A DNA stretch of 35,118 bases from CAZRAL01 sp964598005 (GCA_964598005.1 CAZRAL010000025.1:1-35118), one strand, 5' to 3'; counted from the first letter of the stretch, positions 16,245 through 25,218 are shown. Notes: a model not told the origin generated them from the letters alone. Translations and numbers: made by a program.

Positions 16245-16864
16245 AGCCGATAAACATAAGGAGATATGGTGTCGCCAGCGGTTTTACATTGATCGAGTTG
16301 CTGGTGGCGCTGACGATTTTCGCCATCATGTCGGTACTCTCATACCGAACGCTATCCAGTGTTCTCAAAACCCGCGAACATCTTAATGAACAGAATGCCC
16401 GCCTGCGCAATGTGGCGCTTTTTTTTTCACGAATCGACAACGACTTTGCCTCGTTGCTTAATCGCCCGATTCGGGGAGTTGTTGATCGCGAGGAGCCGCC
16501 TATTTCGATCGCATCCTCTGCTACTGGACTTTACGATGTGCAGCTGGCATTGACGCGCAGCGGCTATGCCAGCATGGATGGGATACGCTTATCGCCTCAG
16601 CGCGTGGGTTATCGGTTGCGCGAAGGCCGTATCGAGTGGATCGGTTGGCCCCATCTGGATACTGCGCCGCGTAGTGAACCGCAGGTTTTTGCCACTATTT
16701 CTCCGATTCGCGATTTTCGTGTTCGTGCACTGGATCGCAATGGCAACTGGCATGAGCAATGGCCCGTATTAGCAGAGGAGAGCAGGCCCATCGCGCTGGA
16801 AATCGCGCTGACCTTAAACAATGGCGACCGGATCGAGCGTCTATTTGCATTACGTAGGCTATAG
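16241..16864 (+). CDS. gspJ: Type II secretion system minor pseudopilin GspJ
   Basis: This 207-aa minor pseudopilin joins GspI (and normally GspK) at the pseudopilus tip. A prepilin leader ends at VASG, followed by FTLIELLVALTIFAIMSVLSYRTLSSVL. The larger C-terminal domain includes IDNDFASLLNRPIRG and FRVRALDRNGNWHEQWP, typical of GspJ. ATGA overlap with gspI. The usual next gene, gspK, is absent: a thioesterase gene follows after 36 nt. GspK and the secretin, ATPase and platform genes must lie elsewhere, or the system is not complete. Confidence 0.92.
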   Translation: MKPINIRRYGVASGFTLIELLVALTIFAIMSVLSYRTLSSVLKTREHLNEQNARLRNVALFFSRIDNDFASLLNRPIRGVVDREEPPISIASSATGLYDVQLALTRSGYASMDGIRLSPQRVGYRLREGRIEWIGWPHLDTAPRSEPQVFATISPIRDFRVRALDRNGNWHEQWPVLAEESRPIALEIALTLNNGDRIERLFALRRL

Positions 16865-16900
16865 CAGGTAACTTTCCACTCACTGTCCATAAGGGAAAAT

Positions 16901-17362
16901 ATGAATTACGGCATAGTAGATACAAATGTCGTTAGAACTTTATCGGGGCTCGATTTTTTAAACGCGATGATCGCCGGAAAATATCCCGCTCCCCCAATAG
17001 CCGAAGTGATCGGAATGCGCCTGGTTGAGGTAAAAAAAGGCCGGGCTGTTTTTGAAAGCGATCCACAATTCCGCTATTACAACCCATTAGGCAGCGTCCA
17101 TGGAGGCTATACCGCGACTCTGCTGGATTCCTGCATGGCCTGTGCTGTTCAAACGATGCTCGAGGTAGGCATGGGGCTTACCACCATTGAATTCAAACTG
17201 ACTTTTCTGCGCCCGGTTACCGAAATGACAGGGCCGGTTCGTGCCATTGGCGATGTAATCAGTGTAGGCCGTCGCATTGGGGCTGCAGAAGGAAAACTGA
17301 TCGATGCACAAGGCAAGGTATTGGCTCATGGCACAACGAGTTGCCTGATATTTTCCATTTGA
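16901..17362 (+). CDS. PaaI-family hotdog-fold thioesterase
   Basis: The 153-aa protein has the hotdog fold of acyl-CoA thioesterases in the PaaI/YdiI group. The catalytic region is NPLGSVHGGYTATLLDSCMACAVQTML, in which HGG and the following helix with Asp are characteristic. The strand MGLTTIEFKLTFLRPV and the end GKVLAHGTTSCLIF complete the domain. It begins with an extra N-terminal segment of about 35 residues. Substrate cannot be inferred. It follows gspJ by 36 nt but has no evident functional link with secretion. Confidence 0.88.
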   Translation: MNYGIVDTNVVRTLSGLDFLNAMIAGKYPAPPIAEVIGMRLVEVKKGRAVFESDPQFRYYNPLGSVHGGYTATLLDSCMACAVQTMLEVGMGLTTIEFKLTFLRPVTEMTGPVRAIGDVISVGRRIGAAEGKLIDAQGKVLAHGTTSCLIFSI

Positions 17363-17664
17363 ATTTTCTCTCCGTTGAAAAATATCGAGTGGCTCTATAG
17401 TGAACCGCTAACCCTGCTAACGTAGGAAATTGCCGCATGTGGTTCGCAGCAGGTGGTACGGATGATTATCGCTACGGAAATTCTATCGAATACGGGTGGG
17501 TGACGGACTGATCTGGTATAAAGCTACCGGGTTTACCTTGCTCGCGGTACAATTTGTTTCTGCTGGACCTGGCAATAGGCAGGAGCTGCGATTCAGTCTA
17601 TGTCCCTCATTGAAAATTTGGCAAGTTTATCTACTGAAAACGATTTGACCATTAGCAGAGACGG
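17363..17664. other. Intergenic region, nothing recognised
   Basis: About 300 nt between the thioesterase gene and rmuC. I see no gene, no strong terminator and no convincing promoter or repeat here. The rmuC promoter presumably lies within it. Confidence 0.4.
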
Positions 17665-19047
17665 ATGGACCTGCAAGCCTTAACCCTGTTGCTATTTATT
17701 GGCATCATCCTGCTGGCGATTGTTGTGCCCTGGCTGATCTCAGGATTGAAGCAGCAGATCAGCGCTTTACCGTTAAGTCTGCAGGGCGAGCAGGAAATGC
17801 GCCATCGCGCCATGCTGACTGATCTGGCCGAGGGGCTGGCCAAACAGGGCGATCGTCTTGTGGCGAGTCAAACTGATGCCGCAGATCGCATTCGCCAGCT
17901 TCTTTCCCAGCTCCAAATTGAGCAGACGCATAGCCTCTCAGCCAATCGTGAAACCTTGATTCGTGAGCTTTCCATGATGACGCAGGAGATGGCCAAGAGG
18001 CAGGATTTGCTCAAAGCTGAAATGCTGGGGGCCACGCTGGAAAGGCTTGCCGAACAAAGCCGTGCGCAGCAGGAAACCCTACAATCCTCCATGCGCGAGG
18101 TGATGGCGCGGGTAACGAGCACCATCGAGTCACTGACCAAAGCCAACGATACCCGGCTGGCGGAAATCAGCGGCAAAGTCAACGAGCGGCTGGACGAAGG
18201 CTTCAAAAAGACTAATGAAACATTTATCAATGTCATGGCGCGCCTTGCCACCATCGACGAAGCGCAAAAAAAAATCGACGGCCTAACCACCAATATGGTC
18301 AGCCTTCAACAGTTGCTGGGCGACAAACGCTCGCGTGGAGCGTTTGGCGAAATGCAGCTAGAAACGATAGTTCGCAATGTGCTGCCAGAGAGCATATTCG
18401 AGTTTCAATACACGTTTTCGACCAAGGTACGCGTCGATTGTGTTTTGAAATTGCCTGATCCGACGGGAATGGTTGCAATCGATTCCAAATTTCCGCTGGA
18501 AAATTACGAGCGCATGTTTGCCGAAGGCCCGGAACGCGCTGCAACTGCAGCTTTTAAGTTAGACGTGCGCAAACACATCGACGATATTTCCAGCAAATAC
18601 ATTATCCCCGGGGAAACCAGCGATGGCGCGATGATGTTTCTGCCCGCCGAAGCAGTATTCGCCGAGATACATGCCCATCATCGCGATTTGGTGGAATATG
18701 CCGGACGCAAACGCGTATGGATCGTCTCGCCGACCACATTAATGGCCGTGCTGAATACTGCGCTGGCAGTGATTAAAGACGTCGAAACTCGTAAACAGGT
18801 GCACGTTATCAAGGATGCCCTGAATAAACTAGGTGGAGATTTTGGCCGCTTTCAAAGCCGCATGGATGATCTGGCCCGACATATCGGTCAGGTTAGCAAG
18901 GATGTGGAATTGGTGCATACTTCCAGCCGCAAGATTACCGAACAGTTCCAAAAAATAGAAAAAGCCGAAGTCGACGTGCCTACCCCTACCATTACAACGA
19001 CTGAATCCAAGCCGCAATTAACTATTCTTAAACCAACTGACAATTAA
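17665..19047 (+). CDS. rmuC: DNA recombination protein RmuC homolog
   Basis: This 460-aa protein has an N-terminal membrane segment (residues 3-27), a long coiled coil rich in Glu, Gln and Leu (about 35-220) and the RmuC domain (about 220-420), which includes RGAFGEMQLETIVRNVLPE, VAIDSKFPLENYERM and MFLPAEAVFAEI. RmuC limits recombination at short inverted repeats and is related to PD-(D/E)XK nucleases; the exact biochemical role is poorly known. The motif IDSKFPLE likely contributes the Asp and Lys of the nuclease-like centre. Length is typical. It is a stand-alone gene with a 19-nt gap to the next. Confidence 0.95.
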   Translation: MDLQALTLLLFIGIILLAIVVPWLISGLKQQISALPLSLQGEQEMRHRAMLTDLAEGLAKQGDRLVASQTDAADRIRQLLSQLQIEQTHSLSANRETLIRELSMMTQEMAKRQDLLKAEMLGATLERLAEQSRAQQETLQSSMREVMARVTSTIESLTKANDTRLAEISGKVNERLDEGFKKTNETFINVMARLATIDEAQKKIDGLTTNMVSLQQLLGDKRSRGAFGEMQLETIVRNVLPESIFEFQYTFSTKVRVDCVLKLPDPTGMVAIDSKFPLENYERMFAEGPERAATAAFKLDVRKHIDDISSKYIIPGETSDGAMMFLPAEAVFAEIHAHHRDLVEYAGRKRVWIVSPTTLMAVLNTALAVIKDVETRKQVHVIKDALNKLGGDFGRFQSRMDDLARHIGQVSKDVELVHTSSRKITEQFQKIEKAEVDVPTPTITTTESKPQLTILKPTDN

Positions 19048-19065
19048 TCTTCTTGAGAGACAACC

Positions 19066-21198
19066 ATGCAACATTCTTTTCCAGTCGCATTATTTATGAC
19101 TTCAATTTTCACTATGACCGTATCAATGGCGCAATCGCTTACCTATCCCGATACCCGTAAAACCACCCAGGTAGATACTTATCACGGCGTAACGGTTGCT
19201 GATCCGTATCGTTGGCTGGAAGACGACAACTCGGATGAAACCAAAGCCTGGGTGAGAGAGCAAAATGCAGTCACGGATAAATTTCTAGCCGCCATCCCGC
19301 AGCGCGAAGCCATCAGAAAACTGTATACCGAGCTTTATAACTACGAAAAATTCGGTATCCCATTCCGTGAGGGAGGCCACTATTTCTGGACACATAATAG
19401 CGGGCTACAGCAACAATCGGTCGTCTATTTCGCCAAAACGTTGAATGATGCACCGCAAGTCGCGCTCGATCCTAATACCATGTCCAAGGATGGGACCGTT
19501 GCACTAACTCGCATGGTCCCCAGCCGTGATGGCAAATACATGGCTTATGGCGTGGCAAGCAGCGGTTCTGATTGGCAGGAATGGAAAGTGCGCAATCTGG
19601 CCAGTGGCAAGGATTTGGCTGATACCATCAAGTGGGTAAAATTTTCGACTGTGAGTTGGACGCCAGATGGCAAGGGCTTTTTTTACAGCCGTTACGACGA
19701 ACCCAAAGTCGGCGAAGCGCTGACCGGCAGCAACTTTTTCCACAAGATTTATTACCATCGTCTCGGCGAGGCACAAACAAAAGATGTGTTGGTTTTGGAA
19801 AGCAAGGATAAAAAGGAATGGGGGTTTCAGGCCTCGGTAACCGATGACGGTAAATATGTTTTAATCGTTGTCAGGCAAGGATCCGGCCGTAAAAACGGTT
19901 TGATGTGGATGCCGCTCCAAAAGGGGGGGGGTGCCCCAAGCAAACCCCTTACGCTGACACTCGATTTCGATGCCGAATACACACCCATCGGCAGCAATGG
20001 AAGCACTGTTTGGATCAAAACCGATAAGGATGCACCCAAAGGGCGCATCGTTTCAGTGGATCTGGTCAAACCGGATCGCGCCAACTGGAAAACCATCATC
20101 GCTGAACGCAAAGAAACGCTGATTAGTGCCACGGCCACAGGCGGGCAGATTTTTGCACAATATCTGAAAGATGCAGCAACGCAAATCCGTGCTCATGCGC
20201 CAGATGGTAAGTTAATTCGTGAAGTGAGCCTGCCGGGCATTGGCACAGCAACTGGTTTTACTGGTCGTTGGCGTCATGATGAAACCTATTTTAGCTATAC
20301 CAGCCTGACCACGCCTGCTGAAATTTATCGCTATGACATTAAAAGCGGCAAGGCCACGCTATTCAAACGCCCGAAGACCGCCTTTAATCCTGATGAATTT
20401 GAAACGCATCTGGAATTCGTCACCAGTAAGGATGGAACGAAATTTCCCTTATTTCTTGCTTATCGCAAAGGGTTGAAACGCGATGGCACCAATCCGACTT
20501 TGCTATACGGTTACGGAGGCTTCAATGTCTCGATGACGCCGACCTACCGCGGGGCTGCTGCAGCCTGGTTGCGCATGGGCGGGGTGTACGCCTTGGCCTG
20601 TTTGCGCGGTGGCGGCGAATATGGTGGCGAGTGGCACGATGCAGGTACCAAGCTTAAAAAGCAAAACGTGTTCGACGATTTTATTGCTGCAGCGGAATGG
20701 CTGAGCGCCAATAAATATACCCAACCCGCCAAACTGGCCATCAATGGCGGCTCGAATGGCGGCTTGCTGGTGGGGGCCGTACTAAACCAGCGCCCTGAAT
20801 TGTTCGGCGCAGCAGTTCCAGAGGTGGGGGTCATGGACATGTTGCGCTACCATAAATTCACTATTGGCTGGGCATGGGCATCTGATTACGGTATAGCAGA
20901 CAAAGCGGATGAATTTAATGCGCTTTATGCCTATTCGCCCTTGCATACCATTCCACAAGGGAAAAAATTTCCGCCGGTTCTGGTGATGACTGCGGATCAT
21001 GACGATCGGGTGGTACCCGCACACAGCTTCAAATATATGGCTACCTTGCAGGCGGCCGATACCGGTGCAGCGCAGAAACTGATTCGCATTGAAACCAGGG
21101 CAGGGCACGGTGCGGGCAGCCCCACCAGCAAAATCATCGATGGCCGTACCGACATGCTGGCATTTATCGCGCAAGCCATCGATATGCAGGTGAAGTAA
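19066..21198 (+). CDS. Prolyl oligopeptidase (peptidase family S9A), exported
   Basis: This 710-aa serine peptidase cleaves peptides after proline. An N-terminal signal peptide (cleavage likely after SMAQ, about residue 24) points to the periplasm. The propeller domain starts with YPDTRKTTQVDTYHGVTVADPYRWLED, diagnostic of S9A. The alpha/beta-hydrolase domain has the nucleophile Ser563 in NGGSNGG, the acid in TADHDDRVVP and the histidine in RAGHGAG. Length matches the family. A run of nine G (19923-19931) encodes part of a Gly-rich loop. No functional link to its neighbours is evident. Confidence 0.96.
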   Translation: MQHSFPVALFMTSIFTMTVSMAQSLTYPDTRKTTQVDTYHGVTVADPYRWLEDDNSDETKAWVREQNAVTDKFLAAIPQREAIRKLYTELYNYEKFGIPFREGGHYFWTHNSGLQQQSVVYFAKTLNDAPQVALDPNTMSKDGTVALTRMVPSRDGKYMAYGVASSGSDWQEWKVRNLASGKDLADTIKWVKFSTVSWTPDGKGFFYSRYDEPKVGEALTGSNFFHKIYYHRLGEAQTKDVLVLESKDKKEWGFQASVTDDGKYVLIVVRQGSGRKNGLMWMPLQKGGGAPSKPLTLTLDFDAEYTPIGSNGSTVWIKTDKDAPKGRIVSVDLVKPDRANWKTIIAERKETLISATATGGQIFAQYLKDAATQIRAHAPDGKLIREVSLPGIGTATGFTGRWRHDETYFSYTSLTTPAEIYRYDIKSGKATLFKRPKTAFNPDEFETHLEFVTSKDGTKFPLFLAYRKGLKRDGTNPTLLYGYGGFNVSMTPTYRGAAAAWLRMGGVYALACLRGGGEYGGEWHDAGTKLKKQNVFDDFIAAAEWLSANKYTQPAKLAINGGSNGGLLVGAVLNQRPELFGAAVPEVGVMDMLRYHKFTIGWAWASDYGIADKADEFNALYAYSPLHTIPQGKKFPPVLVMTADHDDRVVPAHSFKYMATLQAADTGAAQKLIRIETRAGHGAGSPTSKIIDGRTDMLAFIAQAIDMQVK

Positions 21199-21215
21199 AG
21201 TTTTCGCAATTTGAT

Positions 21216-21731
21216 ATGAAAACTATCGCCTTCGCAGGCTATTCTGGAAGCGGAAAAACCACGCTGATCGAACAGGTTATCCCTTGCCTGATGCGCGCTG
21301 GCCTCCGCGTTTCATTGATTAAGCATGCGCATCACGAATTCGATGTTGACGTACCCGGTAAGGATTCATGGCGGCATCGGCAGGCTGGTGCGTTTGAGGT
21401 ATTGGTGACTTCCTCCAAACGCTGGGTGTTGATGCATGAATTGCGTGACGAACCCGAGCCCGGTCTGGAGGAACAATTACAGCGCTGCTCGCCGTGCGAT
21501 CTGGTAATCGTGGAGGGATGGAAATTTGCTCCCATTCCGAAAATCGAAATTCATCGCAAAGGAACAGGCCACCCTTTGCTGTTCCCAGACGATCCGCATG
21601 TCATCGCCATCGCCACCGATGAACCACTGGATACAAAACTCCCGCAACTTGCACTAAACGATGTGAGTGCGATGGCCGCATTCATCATCAACCGGATTGG
21701 ACGGGGTCAGCCCGTAATGCAATCTGCATAA
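21216..21731 (+). CDS. mobB: Molybdopterin-guanine dinucleotide biosynthesis adaptor MobB
   Basis: This 171-aa GTP-binding P-loop protein assists MobA in attaching GMP to molybdopterin. Walker A is GYSGSGKTT at residues 8-16. The family pattern continues with VSLIKHAHHEFDVDVPGKDSWRHRQAGA and CDLVIVEGWKFAPIPKIEIHR. Length is normal. Its stop overlaps the moaD start by one base (TAATG), so it is coupled to moaD. The placement just before soxC suggests supply of molybdenum cofactor, although SoxC itself uses the non-dinucleotide form. Confidence 0.96.
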   Translation: MKTIAFAGYSGSGKTTLIEQVIPCLMRAGLRVSLIKHAHHEFDVDVPGKDSWRHRQAGAFEVLVTSSKRWVLMHELRDEPEPGLEEQLQRCSPCDLVIVEGWKFAPIPKIEIHRKGTGHPLLFPDDPHVIAIATDEPLDTKLPQLALNDVSAMAAFIINRIGRGQPVMQSA

Positions 21732-21976
21732 TGATCGAGGTGCTTTATTTTGCAGGCTTGCGTGAGAAGCTGGGCCTGTCCGCAGAAAAGGTTGCCACAC
21801 TGAAAGATGTAGCTGCGCTGATGGCGCTGTTACGAGCGCGGGGAGGAGTGTGGGCTGAAGCATTGGTGGCAGATAAACGCTGGCGTGTAGCAGTCAATCA
21901 GGAATTGGCAACACTTTCGACGTTGTTGAAGGCAGGTGATGAAGTGGCTATTTTCCCGCCAGTTACCGGCGGATAG
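21731..21976 (+). CDS. moaD: Molybdopterin synthase sulfur carrier subunit MoaD
   Basis: This 81-aa ubiquitin-fold protein carries a thiocarboxylate on its C-terminal glycine and donates sulfur to precursor Z. The C-terminus is EVAIFPPVTGG, the required di-glycine end. The N-terminus IEVLYFAGLREKLG is typical. It is coupled to mobB (1-nt overlap) and followed after 15 nt by moaE, its partner subunit. Confidence 0.97.
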   Translation: MIEVLYFAGLREKLGLSAEKVATLKDVAALMALLRARGGVWAEALVADKRWRVAVNQELATLSTLLKAGDEVAIFPPVTGG

Positions 21977-21991
21977 GTCTAAATCTACTGT

Positions 21992-22447
21992 ATGTCAACC
22001 ATCCGTGTACAAACCGAAGACTTCAATATCGGCGCAGAACAGGCGCGACTATGTTCTGGCAACGCCCGTATTGGCGCGGTCGCATCCTTTACCGGCTTAG
22101 TACGCGATATCAACGACGAGGCCGATGTTTCCGGGATGACGCTGGAGCATTATCCCGGCATGACGGAAAAAGCATTGGCGGGAATTGTGCGGGAGGCGCA
22201 GCAGCGCTGGCAGATACTCGATTGCACCGTGATTCACCGTGTAGGGAAACTCAAGCCCGCCGATCAAATCGTGCTGGTGCTGGTGGCGAGCGCCCATCGG
22301 GGCGATGCTTTCGAGGCCTGTCAATTCATCATGGATTATTTGAAGACTAGCGCGCCATTCTGGAAAAAAGAACAAACACCTGGTGGTGAGTATTGGGTGG
22401 AAGCGCGTGCTGCTGACGAAACGGCAGCGGAGCGCTGGAAAAAATGA
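21992..22447 (+). CDS. moaE: Molybdopterin synthase catalytic subunit MoaE
   Basis: This 151-aa large subunit of molybdopterin synthase forms a heterotetramer with MoaD and converts cyclic pyranopterin monophosphate to molybdopterin. Conserved features are GAVASFTGLVRDIN, LEHYPGMTEKALAGI, VIHRVGKLKPADQIVLV and the active-site lysine region APFWKKEQTPGGEYWVEA. Length is typical (E. coli 150 aa). It ends 59 nt before soxC, and the two may share a transcript, although a -10-like TATACT lies in the gap. Confidence 0.97.
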   Translation: MSTIRVQTEDFNIGAEQARLCSGNARIGAVASFTGLVRDINDEADVSGMTLEHYPGMTEKALAGIVREAQQRWQILDCTVIHRVGKLKPADQIVLVLVASAHRGDAFEACQFIMDYLKTSAPFWKKEQTPGGEYWVEARAADETAAERWKK

Positions 22448-22452
22448 TTATT

Positions 22453-22474
22453 CTCGTTTCGAGCAACGTATACT
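22453..22474 (+). promoter_or_regulatory. Possible promoter and small operator ahead of soxC
   Basis: In the 59-nt moaE-soxC gap there is a TATACT at 22469-22474 that could serve as a -10 box, and a short inverted repeat CTCG-TTT-CGAG at 22453-22463 just upstream. No good -35 box is present. This is the only candidate I see for sox-specific transcription start or regulation. Confidence 0.3.
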
Positions 22475-22506
22475 AATCACGGTCATTTTTTCCGACGAGA
22501 GGAATC

Positions 22507-23853
22507 ATGTCAACCGTCGATCCAACACACCTTAAGCCGATGGGGCAAATTCGCGCTGCGCCAGAAAACTTTCTTGCCGCCCATGAAATTAATCAGGTAA
22601 CGACTGGGCGGCGCGATTTTTTGCGACAGGCATTTTTGGCTGCATCAGCAGGCGTCGCACTGGCTACCCAGGCAAGTGAGCAAATTAAAGATGACACTAA
22701 TATTCTTGAATTGCCGCCCCATTCAAAAGGGCTGGGCCAACCCGTCGCGGCTCAGCCGTATGGGCAGCCTTCGCAATACGAACGCAACCTGCAACGTCGC
22801 GAAAGCCCAGGATTGACGCGGGTTTCCGCGGCATCGGTGTCTTTTGCGCCATTGCAGGGGTTGTTTGGCATTATCACGCCCAATGGCCTGCATTTCGAGC
22901 GCCATCATCAAGGGTGGTGGGATATCGATCCGCGCAAGCATCGGCTGATGATTAATGGTCTGGTGCGCCAGGCCAAGGTATTTACCATGGACGATCTGAT
23001 GCGCTTGCCTGCGGTTTCGCGCATGCATTTCATCGAGTGTGGTGCCAATACCGGCATGGAGTGGGGCAATGTGGCTGTGCCCACGGTTCAGTACACGCAT
23101 GGCATGCTGTCGTGCTGCGAATTTACCGGCGTGTTGTTGTCCACGCTGCTGGATATGGCGGGGTACGACAAAAAGAATGGCAAATATCTTTTGGCGGAAG
23201 GCGCGGATGGCTCCAGCATGACCCGCACCATTTCCATGGAACGCGCACTGGATGATTGCATGGTGGCGTATGCGATGAATGGCGAAATGTTGCGCCCCGA
23301 AAATGGCTACCCGTTGCGGTTGGTGGCACCCGGCATTCAGGGCGTGTCGTGGATCAAATGGCTGCGCCGCCTTGAGGTGGGCGATCAACCCTATGCCACC
23401 AAGGACGAGACGCTGCATTACCTCGACTTGATGCCTGATGGGCAACATCGGCAATACACCTCGATTCAGGAATGCAAATCGGTCATTACCTCGCCCTCTG
23501 GCGGGCAGTTGCTGGTCGGTAAGGGGTATTACAACGTCTCAGGATTAGCCTGGTCGGGAAGAGGGCGAATCAAACGCGTGGATATCAGTGTCGATGGCGG
23601 CAAAAATTGGCAAACCGCACGGCTGGAAACGCCCATTCTGATCAAGTGCCTAACGCGTTTTAATCTGGGCTGGATATGGAATGGCGGCCCGGCGATTCTG
23701 CAAAGCCGCGCCATCGACGAAACTGGCTATGTGCAACCGAAGATCAGCCAACTACGCGCCGTACGCGGCACGCGCTCGATTTACCATAACAATGCGATCC
23801 AGTCATGGAAGGTTGCAGAAAGCGGCGAAGTATCGAATGTGCAGGTGGATTGA
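22507..23853 (+). CDS. soxC: Sulfane dehydrogenase molybdenum subunit SoxC
   Basis: The 448-aa molybdenum subunit of the periplasmic SoxCD complex oxidises the sulfane sulfur bound to SoxY, passing electrons to SoxD. A twin-arginine motif RRDFLR at 35-40 followed by a hydrophobic stretch marks Tat export of a folded cofactor protein. The sulfite-oxidase-type domain has the cofactor-binding cysteine Cys178 in HFIECGANTG; the dimerisation domain follows from about 310 (SVITSPSGGQLLVGKGYYNVSGLAWSGRG). GAGAGGAATC precedes the ATG. The molybdopterin genes directly upstream fit its cofactor need. The N-terminal region before RR is longer than usual Tat peptides. Confidence 0.95.
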   Translation: MSTVDPTHLKPMGQIRAAPENFLAAHEINQVTTGRRDFLRQAFLAASAGVALATQASEQIKDDTNILELPPHSKGLGQPVAAQPYGQPSQYERNLQRRESPGLTRVSAASVSFAPLQGLFGIITPNGLHFERHHQGWWDIDPRKHRLMINGLVRQAKVFTMDDLMRLPAVSRMHFIECGANTGMEWGNVAVPTVQYTHGMLSCCEFTGVLLSTLLDMAGYDKKNGKYLLAEGADGSSMTRTISMERALDDCMVAYAMNGEMLRPENGYPLRLVAPGIQGVSWIKWLRRLEVGDQPYATKDETLHYLDLMPDGQHRQYTSIQECKSVITSPSGGQLLVGKGYYNVSGLAWSGRGRIKRVDISVDGGKNWQTARLETPILIKCLTRFNLGWIWNGGPAILQSRAIDETGYVQPKISQLRAVRGTRSIYHNNAIQSWKVAESGEVSNVQVD

Positions 23854-24891
23854 ATGCCGATGAAACTTTTTATTTTCTGCTTTGCTTTCTTTCTGACCAG
23901 TGAGAACAGCTATGCGCAAGCACTCCGGTCTTTGCCGGATCATTTCCCCGGCATTGGCCGTCCCGCCACCGAGCGAGAAATAAAGGCGTGGGATATCGAT
24001 GTGCGTCCCGATTTCAAGGGCCTGCCAAAGGGGGCGGGTTCGGTTGCCGCAGGGCAAAAAATCTGGGATGCGCGCTGCGAATCGTGTCACGGCACCTTCG
24101 GTGAATCCAACGAAGTCTTTACGCCGCTTACTGGCGGCATCACGCTCGCAGATATCGAAACCGGCCACGTCAAATCGCTGCTAGAACCTATTCAACGTTC
24201 CACGCTGATGAAGTTATCCACGCTTTCCACGCTGTGGGACTATATCAACCGCGCCATGCCCTGGGATACGCCCAAGTCACTCACTACGGACGAGGTTTAC
24301 GCCGTTACAGCCTATTTGCTGCATCTGGGCGATGTTTTGCCTGCCGATTTTGTGTTGTCGGATAAAAATATGAACGAGGTGCAAAAGCGATTGCCAAACC
24401 GCAATGGCGTGCGGCGGTACGATGCCCTGTGGACGCTCTATGGCAAGCCCGATGTGCACAATGTCGCCTGCATGAAATCGTGCGTGAAGATGGTAAACAT
24501 ATTGTCTTTTTTACCCGATTTTGCCCACAATGCGCACGGCAATTTGGCCGAGCAACAGCGCCTGATCGGGCCCACGCGGGGAATGGATACATCGCGCGCA
24601 GAAAAAGGCTCATCCCAGACATTGGTATCCCCACCTGTGCTACCCAGTGCCGTTGCGCAGAACAACTGTGCAGCCTGCCACGATGTCGAGCAGAAAAAAA
24701 TTGGTCCGGCCTACAAAGAAATTGCAGCCCGTTATAAAAATGAGGCCCATGCGGAGGCCACGTTGCGCACAAAAATCCGGCAGGGAGGGGCAGGGCAGTG
24801 GGGCAATATCCCCATGCCTGCCCAAACCATCAAGGATGAAGAGTTGTCAGCCGTGGTGAAATGGATTCTTCAGGGCGCATCGGGTCAGTGA
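23854..24891 (+). CDS. soxD: Sulfane dehydrogenase diheme cytochrome c subunit SoxD
   Basis: The 345-aa periplasmic cytochrome c accepts electrons from SoxC. It has a signal peptide (cleavage near AQA, residues 21-23) and two CXXCH heme sites, CESCH at 75-79 and CAACH at 272-276. Methionines such as MPAQT near the C-terminus can act as axial ligand. The N-terminal domain carries the SoxD-type IGRPATEREIKAWDIDVRPDF. It starts immediately after the soxC stop with no gap; a second ATG six bases later is equally possible. It is followed by a 327-nt repeat-bearing gap before soxY. Confidence 0.95.
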   Translation: MPMKLFIFCFAFFLTSENSYAQALRSLPDHFPGIGRPATEREIKAWDIDVRPDFKGLPKGAGSVAAGQKIWDARCESCHGTFGESNEVFTPLTGGITLADIETGHVKSLLEPIQRSTLMKLSTLSTLWDYINRAMPWDTPKSLTTDEVYAVTAYLLHLGDVLPADFVLSDKNMNEVQKRLPNRNGVRRYDALWTLYGKPDVHNVACMKSCVKMVNILSFLPDFAHNAHGNLAEQQRLIGPTRGMDTSRAEKGSSQTLVSPPVLPSAVAQNNCAACHDVEQKKIGPAYKEIAARYKNEAHAEATLRTKIRQGGAGQWGNIPMPAQTIKDEELSAVVKWILQGASGQ

Positions 24892-25037
24892 AGTACGGGT
24901 AGGCAAGGCACAAACAGGCGGCGATGTAGGCAGAAAACTGCGGTATAGTTCAAATGTATATATTCATTGATGTTATGCAGAAGCAAAGCAGCTTGTCTGC
25001 GCAATGGCCAATTCGTGAAAAAATTTCCGTTCCAGTT

Positions 25038-25150
25038 CCCCTCTTTGAAAAAGAGGGGCGGAGGGGAGATTGAGAGTGGTTGTTTCGGCACCAAACCTCA
25101 GCACCAAACATTTTTAATCCCCCTCGTTCCCCCTTTTTCAAGAGGGAAGT
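25038..25150. repeat. REP-like pair of C/G-rich palindromes between soxD and soxY
   Basis: A perfect 9-bp hairpin with a 3-nt loop (25038-25046 with 25050-25058; cccctcttt and aaagagggg) is followed about 65 nt later by a related, imperfect palindrome (aatccccctcgttccccctt, then tcaagaggg to about 25147). Paired repeats of this kind (CCCTCTTT-GAA-AAAGAGGG) are typical intergenic REP-like elements. The remainder of 24892-25218 holds no gene; the soxY ribosome-binding site CAGGAGAAAACT lies at its end. Confidence 0.65.
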
Positions 25151-25218
25151 CTGATCGTAGATGGTTCAAGCAGGGAAGTGATGACAAAGCAAAACGACTG
25201 TGATTTCAGGAGAAAACT

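Noticed and set aside
22723..23454. 243-aa open frame on the minus strand within soxC
   Set aside because: It is His- and Arg-rich and antisense to the well-supported soxC. No family resemblance or ribosome-binding site.
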